DNA of 64,000 nt from Rhizobium leguminosarum bv. trifolii WSM1325. Lineage in GTDB: Bacteria > Pseudomonadota > Alphaproteobacteria > Rhizobiales > Rhizobiaceae. Made by a program: the position numbers and the translations under genes. The stretch spans positions 4,130,501-4,194,500 of the forward strand of contig CP001622.1 of NCBI GenBank assembly GCA_000023185.1, read 5' to 3'. Positions within the stretch are counted from its first letter, which is position 1. The number at the start of each line of letters is the position of its first letter. The notes beneath the pieces are model-generated. The model saw only the letters and a list, made by a program, of their open reading frames with translations. It had not been told where the DNA came from and searched no databases. Of the stretch, positions 1 to 12,297 are shown piece by piece.

Positions 1-398
1 GCGAGCAGTACGGCAATCCCACGCTCCTTTAGCCGGGTAATCATCTGATCGAGATTCTTCGCGCTCTCCTCTGGCGGGATGCCGCGCAACGCGTCATTGG
101 CGCCAAGCTCGAGAATGACCCCATCGGTGCCGTCGGGTACCGACCAGTCGATGCGCGCAAGGCCCCCTGTCGTCGTGTCGCCGGAGACCCCGGCATTGGC
201 GATGGCGACGTCGAGGCCCTTCGCTTTCAGGGCCGCCTGCAGCTTTTCCGGAAAGCCGTCGCCGGGCGGCAACTGATAGCCCGCCATCAAACTGTCCCCA
301 AAACCGACGAGATTGATTGTCCGGGCATCGGCCGCAGTGGCAAGGATCAGCGCGACGGCGATGACGGTGAATTGAAGGGCGGCAACTTTAAATCTCAT
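1..398 (-). CDS. GDSL-type arylesterase / TesA-like lipolytic enzyme (3' end beyond window)
   Basis: This is the N-terminal 132 residues of a secreted SGNH/GDSL hydrolase; the gene runs off the left edge. Residues 1-25 form a hydrophobic signal peptide ending in Ala-Asp-Ala. The block I motif GDSL follows at residues 34-37, with Ser36 as the expected nucleophile, and the block III motif GAND appears later. These enzymes hydrolyse short acyl or aryl esters and lysophospholipids in the periplasm. It is divergent from an ABC ATPase and FtsX-like permease, the same order as tesA/ybbA/ybbP in E. coli. The ATG at 396-398 is the natural start, directly before the signal peptide. Family assignment is firm; the substrate is not visible from sequence. 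Confidence 0.88.
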   Translation of the reverse strand, partial: MRFKVAALQFTVIAVALILATAADARTINLVGFGDSLMAGYQLPPGDGFPEKLQAALKAKGLDVAIANAGVSGDTTTGGLARIDWSVPDGTDGVILELGANDALRGIPPEESAKNLDQMITRLKERGIAVLL

Positions 399-469
399 TC
401 CAGCTTCCCTAGATTGGCGAAGTGCCGTTATGCGGCCATTCGATTACGGACTTATATAGGCGATTTCTG

Positions 470-1177
470 TTGGCAAAAACCATTATCGAGTTGAAGGGCG
501 CCGATCTGACCCTCGGCAGCGCAGCCGCCTCCGTCCATGTGCTGAAGGGCATCGATCTCGATATCACTGCCGGCGAATCCGTCGGCATCGTCGGCCCTTC
601 CGGTTCCGGCAAATCCACCCTGCTGATGGTGCTTGCCGGGTTGGAAAAACTCGACAGTGGTGAGATCAACATCAACGATACGCCGCTCCATAGCCTCAGC
701 GAGGACCAGGTCGCCGATTTCCGCGGCCGCAACATCGGCATCGTCTTCCAGTCCTTCCACTTGATCGCCAACATGACGGCGCTGGAAAACGTCGCCGTGC
801 CGCTCGAACTCGCCAATGTCAGCAACGCCTTCGAGATCGCTCATCGCGAGCTGAAGTCGGTCGGCCTCGGCGAACGGCTGAACCACTATCCCGGCCAGCT
901 TTCCGGCGGCGAACAGCAGCGCGTGGCGATCGCCAGGGCGCTCGCCCCCTCGCCCGCCCTGCTGATCGCCGACGAGCCGACCGGCAATCTCGATACCGAG
1001 ACAGGCCGCCAGATCGCCGACCTTCTGTTCTCCAAGCAGGCCGAACGCGGCACGACCCTGCTTCTCGTCACCCACGACGTCTCGCTCGCAAACCGATGCT
1101 CGCGCCAGATTCGCGTCCGCTCCGGCAGGATCGAAGGCGACAGCGCCGCCCGCCGCAGCGAAGCGGCGATCGCATGA
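470..1177 (+). CDS. ABC transporter ATP-binding protein (YbbA/LolD type)
   Basis: A 235-residue nucleotide-binding subunit. It has Walker A GPSGSGKST at about residues 42-50, signature LSGGEQQ at about 144-150, Walker B LLIADEP at about 164-170, and a downstream H-loop THD. It belongs to the MacB/LolD/YbbA subfamily, which pairs with FtsX-type permeases rather than classical importers. The next gene is such a permease and overlaps it by ATGA, so the two are translationally coupled. I chose the TTG at 470 because it gives the usual family N-terminus (MAKTIIELKGA); an in-frame GTG at 422 would add 16 unlikely residues overlapping the promoter region. YbbA-YbbP systems are thought to act on envelope lipids or lipoproteins; the cargo is unknown. 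Confidence 0.88.
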   Translation: MAKTIIELKGADLTLGSAAASVHVLKGIDLDITAGESVGIVGPSGSGKSTLLMVLAGLEKLDSGEININDTPLHSLSEDQVADFRGRNIGIVFQSFHLIANMTALENVAVPLELANVSNAFEIAHRELKSVGLGERLNHYPGQLSGGEQQRVAIARALAPSPALLIADEPTGNLDTETGRQIADLLFSKQAERGTTLLLVTHDVSLANRCSRQIRVRSGRIEGDSAARRSEAAIA

Positions 1178-3717
1178 GGATAATCACCCCACGCGTCTCG
1201 CTCGCTTTTCGCCTGGCGCTGCGCGAGCTGCGCGGCGGCATCCGCGGCTTCTACATCTTCCTTGCCTGCATCGCGCTCGGCACCGGCGCCATTGCCGCCG
1301 TCAACTCCGTTTCGCAGTCGATCACCGATACGATCGCCTCGCAGGGGCAGGAACTGTTGGCAGGCGACGTCCGCTTCGAACTCAACAACCGCGAAGCCAC
1401 GCCTGAGGAATTGGGTTTCCTCGAAGGCCTCGGCACCGTTTCGGTGTCAACCGGCCTGCGCTCGATGGCCCGCAAGCCCGACGGTTCCGATCAGGCGCTG
1501 GTCGAGGTCAAGGCTGTCGATGACGCTTACCCGCTCTACGGCAAGTTCGTGGCCGAGCCGGACTATTCGCTTGCAGCCCTGCTTTCGGGCCAAGGCGGCA
1601 CCTATGGTGCGGTCGCAGCGCCACTGCTTCTCGATCGGCTCGGGCTTGCGGTGGGCGACGAATTGCTGCTCGGCAACGTCAAGCTCAGCATCACCGGCAC
1701 GGTGAAAACCGAGCCGGATGCACTGTCGGAAGGTTTTGGCTTTGCGCCGCGCCTGCTTGTCAGCCGCCAGGCGCTCCAAGCCTCCGGACTGATCCAGACC
1801 GGAAGCCTGGTCGAACATGCCTATAAGATCCGGCTGGGCGACAAGGGCGCGATGTCGGGCATCCAGGCGCGCGCCTCGAAGGAATTCCCCTCCGCCGGCT
1901 GGGCGATCCGCACCAGCGACCGTGCCGCGCCCTCGCTCACCGAAAACATCACCCGCTTCTCGCAGTTCCTGACGCTGGTCGGCCTCACCGCACTGATCGT
2001 CGGTGGCGTCGGTGTCGCCAATGCGGTGCGCGCCTTCCTCGATTCCAAGCGCACCACCATCGCCACCTTCAAATGCCTCGGCGCCCCGGCGCAGGTCGTC
2101 GTTCTGATCTATCTCTTCCAGATCGCCATCATCGCTCTCGGCGGCATCCTGATCGGCCTCGTCATCGGCGCCCTGTCGCCGATGCTTGCCGCGCAGTTCC
2201 TGGCGCAATTCCTGCCGGTCTCGACCGTGCCGACGCTCTACCCCGGCGCCCTGCTGCTCGCCACGTTCTTCGGCATCCTGACGACGCTCGCCTTCGCCAT
2301 CCTGCCGCTCGGCCACGCCCGCGAAGTGCCGGCGACCGCACTGTTCCGCGAGCAGGGCTTCGAGGCCCGCCACCTGCCCTCCTGGCCCTACATCCTGCTT
2401 GCCGCCCTATTCATGGCCGCCCTTGCCGGGCTTGCCATCCTCACCGCCTATGACCGCTTCATCGCTGTCGTCTTCGTTGGCGCGATCGTCTTCGCCTTCG
2501 TCGTCCTGCGCCTCGTCGCCGCGCTGATCGCCTGGCTCGCGCGCCGCAGCCCGCGCGTCAATTCGCCGGCACTGCGGCTTGCGATCGGCAATATCCACCG
2601 CCCCGGCGCACTGACGCCCTCAGTCGTGCTCTCGCTCGGCCTTGGCCTGGCATTGCTGGTGACCCTGACCCTGATCGACGGGAACCTGCGCCGGCAGCTG
2701 ACCGGCCGCATGAACGAGGGTGCGCCGAACTTCTTCTTCGTCGATATCCAGAGCGCCGAGGTCGGCGCCTTCCGCGATCTCGTCCAGGGCCAGGCGCCGC
2801 AGGGCAAGCTCGTCGAAGTGCCGATGCTGCGCGGCCGGATCATCGCCTTCAACGGCGAGGACGTCACCAAGATGAACGTGCCGGCCGCCGGCCGCTGGGT
2901 GCTGAACGGCGATCGCGGCATCACCTATGCCGAAACCCTGCCTGACAACGCCGCCCTCACCGAAGGCAAATGGTGGGACAAGGATTACAGCGGCGAGCCA
3001 CTCGTCTCTTTCTCCTCGGAAGAGGCACATGAGCTCGGCCTCAAGATCGGCGATAAAGTCACCGTCAACGTGCTCGGCCGCAACATCACGGCGAAAATCG
3101 CTAATCTGCGCCGCGTCGAGTGGGAATCGCTGTCGATCAATTTCGTCATGGTCTTCTCGCCGAATACCTTCCGCGGCGCCCCGCATGCGTGGCTGGCGAC
3201 CCTGACCGATCCCTCTTCGACACCGGCCGAAGATGCGGCGATCCTGAAAACCGTCACCAACACCTATCCGACGATCACCAGTGTGCGCGTCAAGGACGCG
3301 ATCGATATCGTCAACCAGCTGGTCGCACAGCTCGCGACCGCGATCCGCGCTGCGGCCTCCGTCGCCCTTTTCGCTTCCATCCTCGTCCTTGCCGGCGCGC
3401 TTGCCGCCGGAAACCGGGCGCGCACCCACGACGCGGTGGTGCTGAAGACGCTCGGCGCCACGCGCGCCATGCTGATCCGCGCCTTCAGCTACGAATATCT
3501 AATCCTCGGCCTCGCGACTGCGATCTTCGCGCTGATCGCCGGCAGCGTCGCCGCCTGGTTCATCGTCGCCCGCATCATGCGTCTGCCCTCGACCTTTCTG
3601 CCCGACGTCGCGGGACTGACGCTTGTCACCGCGCTCGTCCTGACCGTCGGCATCGGCCTGATCGGCACCTGGCGCATCCTCGGGCAGAAGGCGGCACCCG
3701 TCTTGCGCGAGCTTTGA
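1174..3717 (+). CDS. FtsX-family ABC transporter permease (YbbP-like)
   Basis: A large inner-membrane protein (847 aa) with two FtsX cores. There is one N-terminal transmembrane helix near residues 25-45, a long extracytoplasmic region, and a first three-helix FtsX block starting at about residue 270. A second soluble domain and a second FtsX block follow near the C-terminus, which contains the repeated motif T-F/L-K-C/T-LGA. This duplicated architecture is typical of YbbP. Start ATG 1174 overlaps the stop of the ATPase gene (ATGA), so the two form one transporter. An earlier in-frame start at 1096 lies within the ATPase gene and is not favoured. Divergent partner: the GDSL esterase at 1-398. 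Confidence 0.87.
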   Translation: MRIITPRVSLAFRLALRELRGGIRGFYIFLACIALGTGAIAAVNSVSQSITDTIASQGQELLAGDVRFELNNREATPEELGFLEGLGTVSVSTGLRSMARKPDGSDQALVEVKAVDDAYPLYGKFVAEPDYSLAALLSGQGGTYGAVAAPLLLDRLGLAVGDELLLGNVKLSITGTVKTEPDALSEGFGFAPRLLVSRQALQASGLIQTGSLVEHAYKIRLGDKGAMSGIQARASKEFPSAGWAIRTSDRAAPSLTENITRFSQFLTLVGLTALIVGGVGVANAVRAFLDSKRTTIATFKCLGAPAQVVVLIYLFQIAIIALGGILIGLVIGALSPMLAAQFLAQFLPVSTVPTLYPGALLLATFFGILTTLAFAILPLGHAREVPATALFREQGFEARHLPSWPYILLAALFMAALAGLAILTAYDRFIAVVFVGAIVFAFVVLRLVAALIAWLARRSPRVNSPALRLAIGNIHRPGALTPSVVLSLGLGLALLVTLTLIDGNLRRQLTGRMNEGAPNFFFVDIQSAEVGAFRDLVQGQAPQGKLVEVPMLRGRIIAFNGEDVTKMNVPAAGRWVLNGDRGITYAETLPDNAALTEGKWWDKDYSGEPLVSFSSEEAHELGLKIGDKVTVNVLGRNITAKIANLRRVEWESLSINFVMVFSPNTFRGAPHAWLATLTDPSSTPAEDAAILKTVTNTYPTITSVRVKDAIDIVNQLVAQLATAIRAAASVALFASILVLAGALAAGNRARTHDAVVLKTLGATRAMLIRAFSYEYLILGLATAIFALIAGSVAAWFIVARIMRLPSTFLPDVAGLTLVTALVLTVGIGLIGTWRILGQKAAPVLREL

Positions 3718-3897
3718 CCGGGCAGCGGCACCCAAACCCTTCACCTTACGGCGATTTAACCGATCGAGCCTTTGCAAGCCTCTTGTTTGCAAAGGGCGAA
3801 AGCCTCATATTATCCGCAGGCATGCTGGAGCTCCGCAGCGGCGCCCGGGTCGAAAACCCCGACACCGTATTTCCATCGGAGCTTGTAAGAGGAAACT

Positions 3898-4626
3898 ATG
3901 GCTGATCTTCGTAACTATCAAAGCCGCGCTCAGACCGGCGAGATGATTGATCAAGGCCTGCGCGCTTATATGCTCAAGGTCTACAACCTGATGGCGCTGG
4001 GTCTGGCGATCACCGGTGTGGCCGCATATCTGTCGTTCCAATTCGCCTTCGCCAATGGTGAGCTGACCGCTTTCGGTCAGGCGATCTATGTAAGCCCGCT
4101 GAAGTGGGTTGTCATTCTGGCGCCGCTGGCTCTGGTGTTCTTCCTGAGCTTCCGGATCAATACGATGACGGTGGCCGCCGCCCAGACGACCTTTGCGGTC
4201 TACGCCGCGCTCGTCGGCCTGTCGCTCTCGTCGATCTTCCTGATCTACACGGGTCAGAGCGTCGTTCAGACCTTCTTCGTCACCGCCGCCTCGTTCGGCG
4301 CGCTGTCGCTTTACGGCTACACGACAAAGCGTAATCTGTCGGCGATGGGCTCGTTCCTGATGATGGGTCTTTTCGGCCTGATCATCGCCTCGATCGTCAA
4401 CATCTTCCTGGCGTCGTCCGCCGTGCAGTTCGCGATCTCGGTACTCGGCGTACTGATCTTCGCAGGCCTCACGGCCTACGATACGCAGCGGATCAAGGAA
4501 TTGTACCTGGAAGCCGATGACGTCGCCGTGGCCGGCCGCAAGGCGATCATGGGTGCGCTGACGCTCTATCTCGACTTCATCAACCTCTTCATGTTCCTGC
4601 TGCAGTTCATGGGCAACCGTAAATAA
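3898..4626 (+). CDS. Bax inhibitor-1 / YccA family membrane protein
   Basis: A 242-residue integral membrane protein with about seven predicted hydrophobic helices, the organisation of the BI-1-like (UPF0005, YbhL/YccA) family. The C-terminal part contains the family signature around AYDTQRIKELY and ends with a short basic tail. E. coli YccA interacts with the FtsH protease, and other members behave as pH-sensitive ion leak channels; neither role is shown here. A 180-bp upstream gap with a good ribosome-binding site (AGAGGAA) and a strong terminator at 4646-4672 suggest a single-gene transcript. Confidence 0.9.
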   Translation: MADLRNYQSRAQTGEMIDQGLRAYMLKVYNLMALGLAITGVAAYLSFQFAFANGELTAFGQAIYVSPLKWVVILAPLALVFFLSFRINTMTVAAAQTTFAVYAALVGLSLSSIFLIYTGQSVVQTFFVTAASFGALSLYGYTTKRNLSAMGSFLMMGLFGLIIASIVNIFLASSAVQFAISVLGVLIFAGLTAYDTQRIKELYLEADDVAVAGRKAIMGALTLYLDFINLFMFLLQFMGNRK

Positions 4627-4645
4627 GCAGGGCAGACTGAGATCG

Positions 4646-4672
4646 AAAAGGCGGCTTCGGCCGCCTTTTTTG
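4646..4672 (+). terminator. Rho-independent terminator after the BI-1 gene
   Basis: Perfect hairpin AAAAGGCGGC-TTCG-GCCGCCTTTTT with a UUCG-type tetraloop and a T run, 20 bp after the stop codon at 4626. Confidence 0.9.
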
Positions 4673-4736
4673 TTGCGCAGGCTTTCACGGAATGGTTTTA
4701 GAAAGCCCCTGCCGCCCTTATGGATATGCTGCTGAA

Positions 4737-5294
4737 ATGTCCTTCCTCCTGCGCGATGCTTCGAACGCCGATATTCCCGCCATTGCCGATATCTATCGCG
4801 AATCGGTCCTGAACGGCGTCGCGAGCTATGAGATCGTCCCGCCCTCCGAGGCCGAGATGGCGCAACGTTTTGCGGCCATCGTCGGCCAGCAATATCCCTA
4901 TATCGCAGCCATCGGCACGGACGGGGCCTTGCTCGGCTACGCCTACGCCTCGGCCTTCCGCACGCGTCCTGCCTATCGCTGGCTGGTCGAGGATTCGATT
5001 TATCTGGCGCCGCAAGCCCGCGGCCGCGGCATCGGCAAGGCGCTGCTCGCCGAACTGATCATCCGTTGCACCACCCTCGGCTTTCGTCAGATGGCAGCCG
5101 TCATCGGCGGCGCCAGCCCCGCCTCGATCGCGCTTCATCGCACGGCCGGCTTCGAGGAGGTTGGTCTGATGAAGGGCACCGGCTACAAACACGGCCGCTG
5201 GCTGGATACGATGTTCATGCAGCGCGCCCTCGGTGAGGGTATGAGCGCAGATCCGGACCCGTCGACCTATCCCGGCACGCTGTTTAACGGCTGA
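4737..5294 (+). CDS. GNAT family N-acetyltransferase (phosphinothricin-acetyltransferase-like)
   Basis: A 185-residue GCN5-related acetyltransferase. The acetyl-CoA pyrophosphate-binding motif ARGRGIG lies at residues 94-100, after the conserved segment YRWLVEDSIYL. The C-terminal part (HRTAGFEEVG, then a Lys-His-Gly-Arg-Trp-Leu-Asp motif) is typical of the PAT/Bar/YncA subgroup, which acetylates small amines such as phosphinothricin or methionine sulfone derivatives. The ATG at 4737 gives the usual N-terminus; an upstream ATG at 4692 would add 15 residues unlike the family. It stands alone, with no obvious operon partner. The real substrate cannot be told from sequence. Confidence 0.85.
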   Translation: MSFLLRDASNADIPAIADIYRESVLNGVASYEIVPPSEAEMAQRFAAIVGQQYPYIAAIGTDGALLGYAYASAFRTRPAYRWLVEDSIYLAPQARGRGIGKALLAELIIRCTTLGFRQMAAVIGGASPASIALHRTAGFEEVGLMKGTGYKHGRWLDTMFMQRALGEGMSADPDPSTYPGTLFNG

Positions 5295-5300
5295 TATGGT

Positions 5301-5702
5301 TTACTTGTCGACGAGCTTCAGGGCCTTGTCGAAGACCTTCAGCACCTGGTTCAGCTCGTGACCGCGCTTCAGGATCGTGCCGTTGACGCTGATCACGCAA
5401 TAGGCGCCCTGCTTGGCGGCGAGCTTCGGGTTTTTCTCGATGCGGAAGAGCGGCATTTCACCGGAACGCTTGAAAACGGAAAAGACCGCCCTGTCCTTCA
5501 GGTGATCGATGGCGTAGTCGCGCCATTCACCATCACCGACCATCCGACCGTAGATCCAGAGGATCGCGTCCAGTTCGCGCCGGTGGAAGGTCACCGGAAG
5601 CGGGTCCTTGCTTTGCTTGTATTCCCTGAGATCGACGACGACTGAGGAACTGTGGTCGACGGAACGGCTTTCGCCGTGTCGCAAATCCGGCTGATCTGTC
5701 AT
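5301..5702 (-). CDS. DUF2794 domain-containing protein
   Basis: A 133-residue soluble protein matching the alphaproteobacterial DUF2794 family. Conserved stretches include VTFHRRELDAIL, IYGRMV-GEWRDYAIDHL and a final RGHELNQVLKVFDKALKL helix. No enzymatic motif is visible and no function is established. The start is uncertain: ATG at 5702 is used, but a GTG at 5711 lies closer to a GGAGG sequence, and the open frame extends to 5768. It converges with the GNAT gene, with only six bases between the two stops. Confidence 0.82.
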   Translation of the reverse strand: MTDQPDLRHGESRSVDHSSSVVVDLREYKQSKDPLPVTFHRRELDAILWIYGRMVGDGEWRDYAIDHLKDRAVFSVFKRSGEMPLFRIEKNPKLAAKQGAYCVISVNGTILKRGHELNQVLKVFDKALKLVDK

Positions 5703-6017
5703 CAGTCTCACAAGGCCTCCACATATGACAGGAGAGTGACAGTTTGCCCGAGCTGCCGCAAATTGCAAGAGTGCCGGCTGTCACATTCAGCCGCACTACA
5801 GCGCCGCGCGTCTCTCGGGCAAGGGCGCTGGGCAGGCCAACGCTTTCTCCGCAGCGCCGCATTTCAGTCAAAACAGCGCCTCATTTGCAGGAGATTTATG
5901 AGCTCCAGTTTGGCGCCAGCGCGCCAAAGGGCCCGGCGGAGCGTATCGACCTTAACCCCAGCCCCGAATACGCTCGGCCGGGCCGCCCCAGCATTTCATC
6001 CGCAGCCGGATGAAATT

Positions 6018-6758
6018 TCAGATATTTTTGCCAGCCATCACCACGGTCGCGCCAAGGATCGCAGCCGGATCGCCGTCTGCGGTTGCCGATTGAAGCAGAA
6101 TCGCGCAGCCCTCGAGCTGCGGCCGCTGCAGCACGCTGGCCGGCAGCGTCAGACTGGTCGCCTTGCCGTCCCACATGCCGACGGTTTCGACATTGGTGAC
6201 GCTGTGGAGATAGGAGATCTTCTGGCCGCTGTTCTCGCCCTTTTCGACGTCGATGGTCTTTTCCTTGTCGAAATAGACCATCACGACATTGGCTTTGCCC
6301 TGTCCCGCGCCGATCTTGATCTCCAGCTCATCGCCGCGCATCGCGGCACTGATCGGAACGGTCAGCCCATTGCCTTCGCTGCTATAGGTGTCGATCTGGC
6401 TGTTGATGCCATTGAGATCGGCGCCGGCCAGATGGCCGCGTCCATTGACGATCGCCTGCGGCGTGTAGACGTTGCTGCGGCCCATTGTCTTGGCATAGCC
6501 ATACTGCCGCTCGGTATTTTCCTTGGAACTCAGCGTATCGGCCCAACCGAGATAGTTCCAGTAATCGACATGATAGGCGAGCGCGATGACATCGCCCTGG
6601 TTCACCAGCTTGCGGAAAGCGGCATCAGCAGGAGGACAGGAGGAGCAGCCCTGCGCCGTGAAGAGTTCGACGACACCTTTCGGTGTGCCGTCTTCGGCCT
6701 GCAACGGGCCCGAGAGAACAACGCCGGCGATCAGCGGAATCAAAAAACGGGGGGACAT
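6018..6758 (-). CDS. DUF1223 secreted thioredoxin-like protein
   Basis: A 246-residue exported protein. Residues 1-21 form a signal peptide (MSPRFLIPLIAGVVLSG then PLQA). The DUF1223 signature VELFTAQGCSSCPPAD follows, with a CxxC pair at Cys38/Cys41, then HVDYWNYLGW and a TPQAIVNGR segment, as expected for a thioredoxin fold. The family is common in alphaproteobacteria and has no agreed function; a periplasmic redox role is an inference from the CxxC. It lies downstream of acnA on the same strand, but a strong terminator between them argues for separate transcription. Confidence 0.85.
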   Translation of the reverse strand: MSPRFLIPLIAGVVLSGPLQAEDGTPKGVVELFTAQGCSSCPPADAAFRKLVNQGDVIALAYHVDYWNYLGWADTLSSKENTERQYGYAKTMGRSNVYTPQAIVNGRGHLAGADLNGINSQIDTYSSEGNGLTVPISAAMRGDELEIKIGAGQGKANVVMVYFDKEKTIDVEKGENSGQKISYLHSVTNVETVGMWDGKATSLTLPASVLQRPQLEGCAILLQSATADGDPAAILGATVVMAGKNI

Positions 6759-6933
6759 TCACCTGCACCTCTTTTTCAGCGCCGACGGCATGTTGGAACC
6801 GGAGGCCCTGACATATGAACGTACGAATAATCCTTCCGGGTTCAAACGAAAAGTCACGAACGGGTGAGACGTAGCTAGACGGGAACTTGCGTAAAACAAA
6901 TCATCGTGAGCCCCGTTTAAAGACTGTCGCCGC

Positions 6934-6966
6934 AAAGAAAAACCGCCGGAAACTGCTCTCCGGCGG
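6934..6966 (-). terminator. Rho-independent terminator after acnA
   Basis: On the minus strand, an 8-bp stem CCGCCGGA/TCCGGCGG with an 8-nt loop is followed by TTTTTCTTT. It begins 27 bp past the acnA stop codon. Confidence 0.88.
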
Positions 6967-6992
6967 CCATTATCATGTGAGTGTCTTAAAAA

Positions 6993-9683
<2,691 letters not shown>

Positions 9684-9945
9684 GAGATACCCCGTTTCTG
9701 ATAGCCAACACAGTCGTGCGAACGCCTATGCACTTAATGCACATCAGGATGCGGGTACGGCCATTTCCGCTGTCCGCACGTGGAACAGACGCTCCAAGTT
9801 CGGCGCAAGGATGAAATTCACGCCGACCGCTGGCGTGGTTGCAGGTCTTATAGATAATTTCCTAAAAACTTGCCATACCCGAGCACAGTCAAAATCGGAC
9901 ATTTTTTGACCCCTCCGCGAGCCGAAACCAAGAAAGAGCCGACGC

Positions 9946-10593
9946 ATGCATCTCACCGCCGAAAATCTGGCTGCAAGGCGCGGTGAGGATCTCATTTTCG
10001 TTAACATTTCCTTTCACTTGGCAGCCGGCGAGGCGCTTGTCCTGACCGGTAGAAATGGATCGGGAAAGTCCACTTTGTTGCGTGTCGTGGCCGGCCTCCT
10101 CAGGCCGGAAAAAGGCACCGTCAAATTTCACGATGGAGAGAGCGGGGCAGACAGACATGCCGGCGAAGTAAGCCACTACCTCGGTCATAGAAATGCGATG
10201 AAGAACGAACTTACGGTTGCAGAAAACCTCGATTTCTGGCGCAGCTTTCTCGGCAATACAGGCTCCGCTGCCGCCCTTTCCGTCGAGGACGCCGCTGACG
10301 CCGTCGGCCTTTCCGGCATCACCCACCTTCCCTTCGGTTATCTCTCCGCCGGCCAGCAGCGCCGGATAGCCTTCGCCAAACTGCTCGTCGCCCACCGTCC
10401 CGTCTGGATCCTCGACGAGCCGACCGCGGCACTCGATGCCAACGCCGACGGGCTGCTTGCCGATTTGATCACGGCGTATCTGGCAAGGGGCGGCATCGTG
10501 CTGGCGGCAACGCATCAGCCGCTGGGGCTGAGGAATTCGCAGGAATTGAAGATGACGGGCTTTGCCGGTGTGGATCATGGGGTATGGGGTTGA
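9946..10593 (+). CDS. ccmA: Heme exporter ATP-binding protein CcmA
   Basis: A 215-residue ABC ATPase of the cytochrome c maturation system. Walker A is GRNGSGKST, the signature region is LSAGQQRRIAFAKL, and Walker B is WILDEPTAALD followed by an H-loop THQP. The short length and the LSAGQ signature are diagnostic of CcmA. Together with CcmB and CcmC it drives release of holo-CcmE for heme ligation to c-type cytochromes. It is the first gene of ccmABCDG; upstream lies the divergent acnA promoter region. Confidence 0.95.
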   Translation: MHLTAENLAARRGEDLIFVNISFHLAAGEALVLTGRNGSGKSTLLRVVAGLLRPEKGTVKFHDGESGADRHAGEVSHYLGHRNAMKNELTVAENLDFWRSFLGNTGSAAALSVEDAADAVGLSGITHLPFGYLSAGQQRRIAFAKLLVAHRPVWILDEPTAALDANADGLLADLITAYLARGGIVLAATHQPLGLRNSQELKMTGFAGVDHGVWG

Positions 10594-10645
10594 TGCTTTT
10601 CGACGTAGCTACCCCGTCCACCGCACATGCAGAGAGCCGCCGCGC

Positions 10646-11305
10646 ATGACCGCCCTCTTTCTCCGCGACCTGAAGCTCTCGATTCGCGCTGGCGGCGGTG
10701 CGCTGATCGGCGTGCTGTTCTTCCTGACCATCGTCGCCGTCATTCCCTTCGGCGTTGGTCCCGATCTCAAGCTGCTGTCGCGTATCGGCCCCGCCATCGT
10801 CTGGATCGGCGCGCTGCTCGCCGCCCTTCTCGGCCTCGACCGCCTGTTCCAGGCCGAACGCGACGACGGATCGCTCGACCTGATGCTGATTCAGGAAACG
10901 CCCCTGGTCCTGACCGTGCTGGTCAAATGCCTTGCCCATTGGACCGCCACCAGCCTGCCGCTCGTTATCGCCTCGCCGTTGCTCGGCCTCTTCATGAACA
11001 TGGACGAGACGGCGATCGGCGCGACCATGCTGACGCTGCTGGTCGGCTCGCCCGCCATCACCTTCATCGGCGCCGTGGGTGCTGCCGTTGCCGTGGCGCT
11101 GCCCCGCGGCGGCCTGCTGGTCTCGATCCTCGTGCTGCCGCTGACCATTCCGGTGCTGATCTTCGGCGTCAGCGCCACCTATGCCGCAGTCGAGGATCCC
11201 GCCCCCTTCCTGCCACCCTTCCTGATCCTCATTGCCCTGACGCTCTTCTTCGCGGTCATCGGCCCGGCAGCCGCCGCCCTGGCGCTACGAAACACAGCGG
11301 ATTGA
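10646..11305 (+). CDS. ccmB: Heme exporter protein CcmB
   Basis: A 219-residue polytopic membrane protein with about six hydrophobic helices. Conserved CcmB segments include LFLRDLKLSIR at the N-terminus, RLFQAERDDGSLDLMLI, and LPRGGLLVSILVLPLTIPVLIFG. It is the membrane subunit of the CcmABCDE heme handling complex. ATG 10646 gives the standard N-terminus; the open frame begins upstream at 10562 inside ccmA and is not used. It is the second gene of the ccm operon, 52 bp after ccmA. Confidence 0.95.
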   Translation: MTALFLRDLKLSIRAGGGALIGVLFFLTIVAVIPFGVGPDLKLLSRIGPAIVWIGALLAALLGLDRLFQAERDDGSLDLMLIQETPLVLTVLVKCLAHWTATSLPLVIASPLLGLFMNMDETAIGATMLTLLVGSPAITFIGAVGAAVAVALPRGGLLVSILVLPLTIPVLIFGVSATYAAVEDPAPFLPPFLILIALTLFFAVIGPAAAALALRNTAD

Positions 11306-11353
11306 TGGGCCGTTCGATTGCGGGAAAAGCCGGTTCAAGGTAAGGAAGCGGAC

Positions 11354-12115
11354 ATGAGCGAAACGAGCCTTGCCATTAGCAAATTCAGTGACCTCGCCAA
11401 CCCGACGCGGTTTCTGGCGCTGGCGGCGCGCGCCATTCCGTGGCTGGCCGGCATCACCGCACTCTGTTTCGCGGTCGGCCTCTATCTAAGCTTCGCCACC
11501 GAAGGCGATTACCAGCAGGGCGAGACCGTGCGCATCATGTATGTTCATGTGCCCTCGGCCTGGCTTTCGATGATGTGTTATACGATCATGAGCGTCTCGG
11601 CGATCGGCACGCTGGTCTGGCGCCATCCGCTGGCCGATGTCTCCGCCAAAGCCGCAGCCCCGCTCGGCGCCGCCTTTACCCTGCTTGCACTCGTCACCGG
11701 TTCGCTCTGGGGCAAGCCGATGTGGGGCACCTGGTGGGTCTGGGATGCACGGCTGACCTCCGTCTTCGTTCTCTTCCTGATGTATCTCGGGCTGATTGCG
11801 CTCGGCCGCGCCATCGACGATCCGTCGAAGGCCGCGCGCGTCAGCGCCGTGCTCATCCTCGTCGGCTTCGTCAACATCCCGATCATCAAATTCTCGGTCG
11901 AGTGGTGGAACACGCTGCATCAGTCGGCAAGCGTGCTGCGCCTCGACGGCCCGGCGATCGATCCGGAATTCCTGCGGCCGCTCTTCGTCATGGCGATCGC
12001 CTTCACCCTGCTCTTCTTCACGCTGCACATCATGGCGATGAGGAACGAGATCTGGCGCCGCCGCATTGCCGCCCAGCGCCGTCTTGCTGCCCGCATGGCG
12101 AGCCGGGAGGAATAG
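11354..12115 (+). CDS. ccmC: Heme transporter CcmC
   Basis: A 253-residue heme-handling protein with six transmembrane helices. The tryptophan-rich periplasmic motif [13 protein letters not shown] is present. So are the two heme-coordinating histidine regions, MYVHVPSAW (first) and WWNTLHQ (second). CcmC loads heme onto CcmE. The ATG at 11354 follows an AAGGAAG ribosome-binding site; an earlier in-frame ATG at 11318 is less likely. ccmD follows directly, 2 bp after its stop codon. Confidence 0.96.
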   Translation: MSETSLAISKFSDLANPTRFLALAARAIPWLAGITALCFAVGLYLSFATEGDYQQGETVRIMYVHVPSAWLSMMCYTIMSVSAIGTLVWRHPLADVSAKAAAPLGAAFTLLALVTGSLWGKPMWGTWWVWDARLTSVFVLFLMYLGLIALGRAIDDPSKAARVSAVLILVGFVNIPIIKFSVEWWNTLHQSASVLRLDGPAIDPEFLRPLFVMAIAFTLLFFTLHIMAMRNEIWRRRIAAQRRLAARMASREE

Positions 12116-12117
12116 CC

Positions 12118-12297
12118 GTGACGCATGCCTTCTACGTCTACGCTTCCTATGGCTTTGCAGCCCTGGTGACGATTGCCGTCACGGCCTGGACCTGGGCCGA
12201 CGGCCGCGCCCGCCGCAGGGAACTTGCAGCCCTTGAGGCTGCCGGCATCCGCCGCCGTTCGGCGCGCCCCAAGGACAGCGTGGGGGATGGCGAATGA
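12118..12297 (+). CDS. ccmD: Heme exporter protein CcmD
   Basis: A 59-residue small membrane protein starting at GTG 12118, with a GGAGG site 8-9 bases upstream. It has one transmembrane helix (about residues 10-27) preceded by [15 protein letters not shown] and followed by a basic, helical cytoplasmic tail, the standard CcmD layout. CcmD is needed to release holo-CcmE from the CcmABC complex. The stop overlaps the start of ccmG by ATGA, so translation is coupled. Confidence 0.9.
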   Translation: MTHAFYVYASYGFAALVTIAVTAWTWADGRARRRELAALEAAGIRRRSARPKDSVGDGE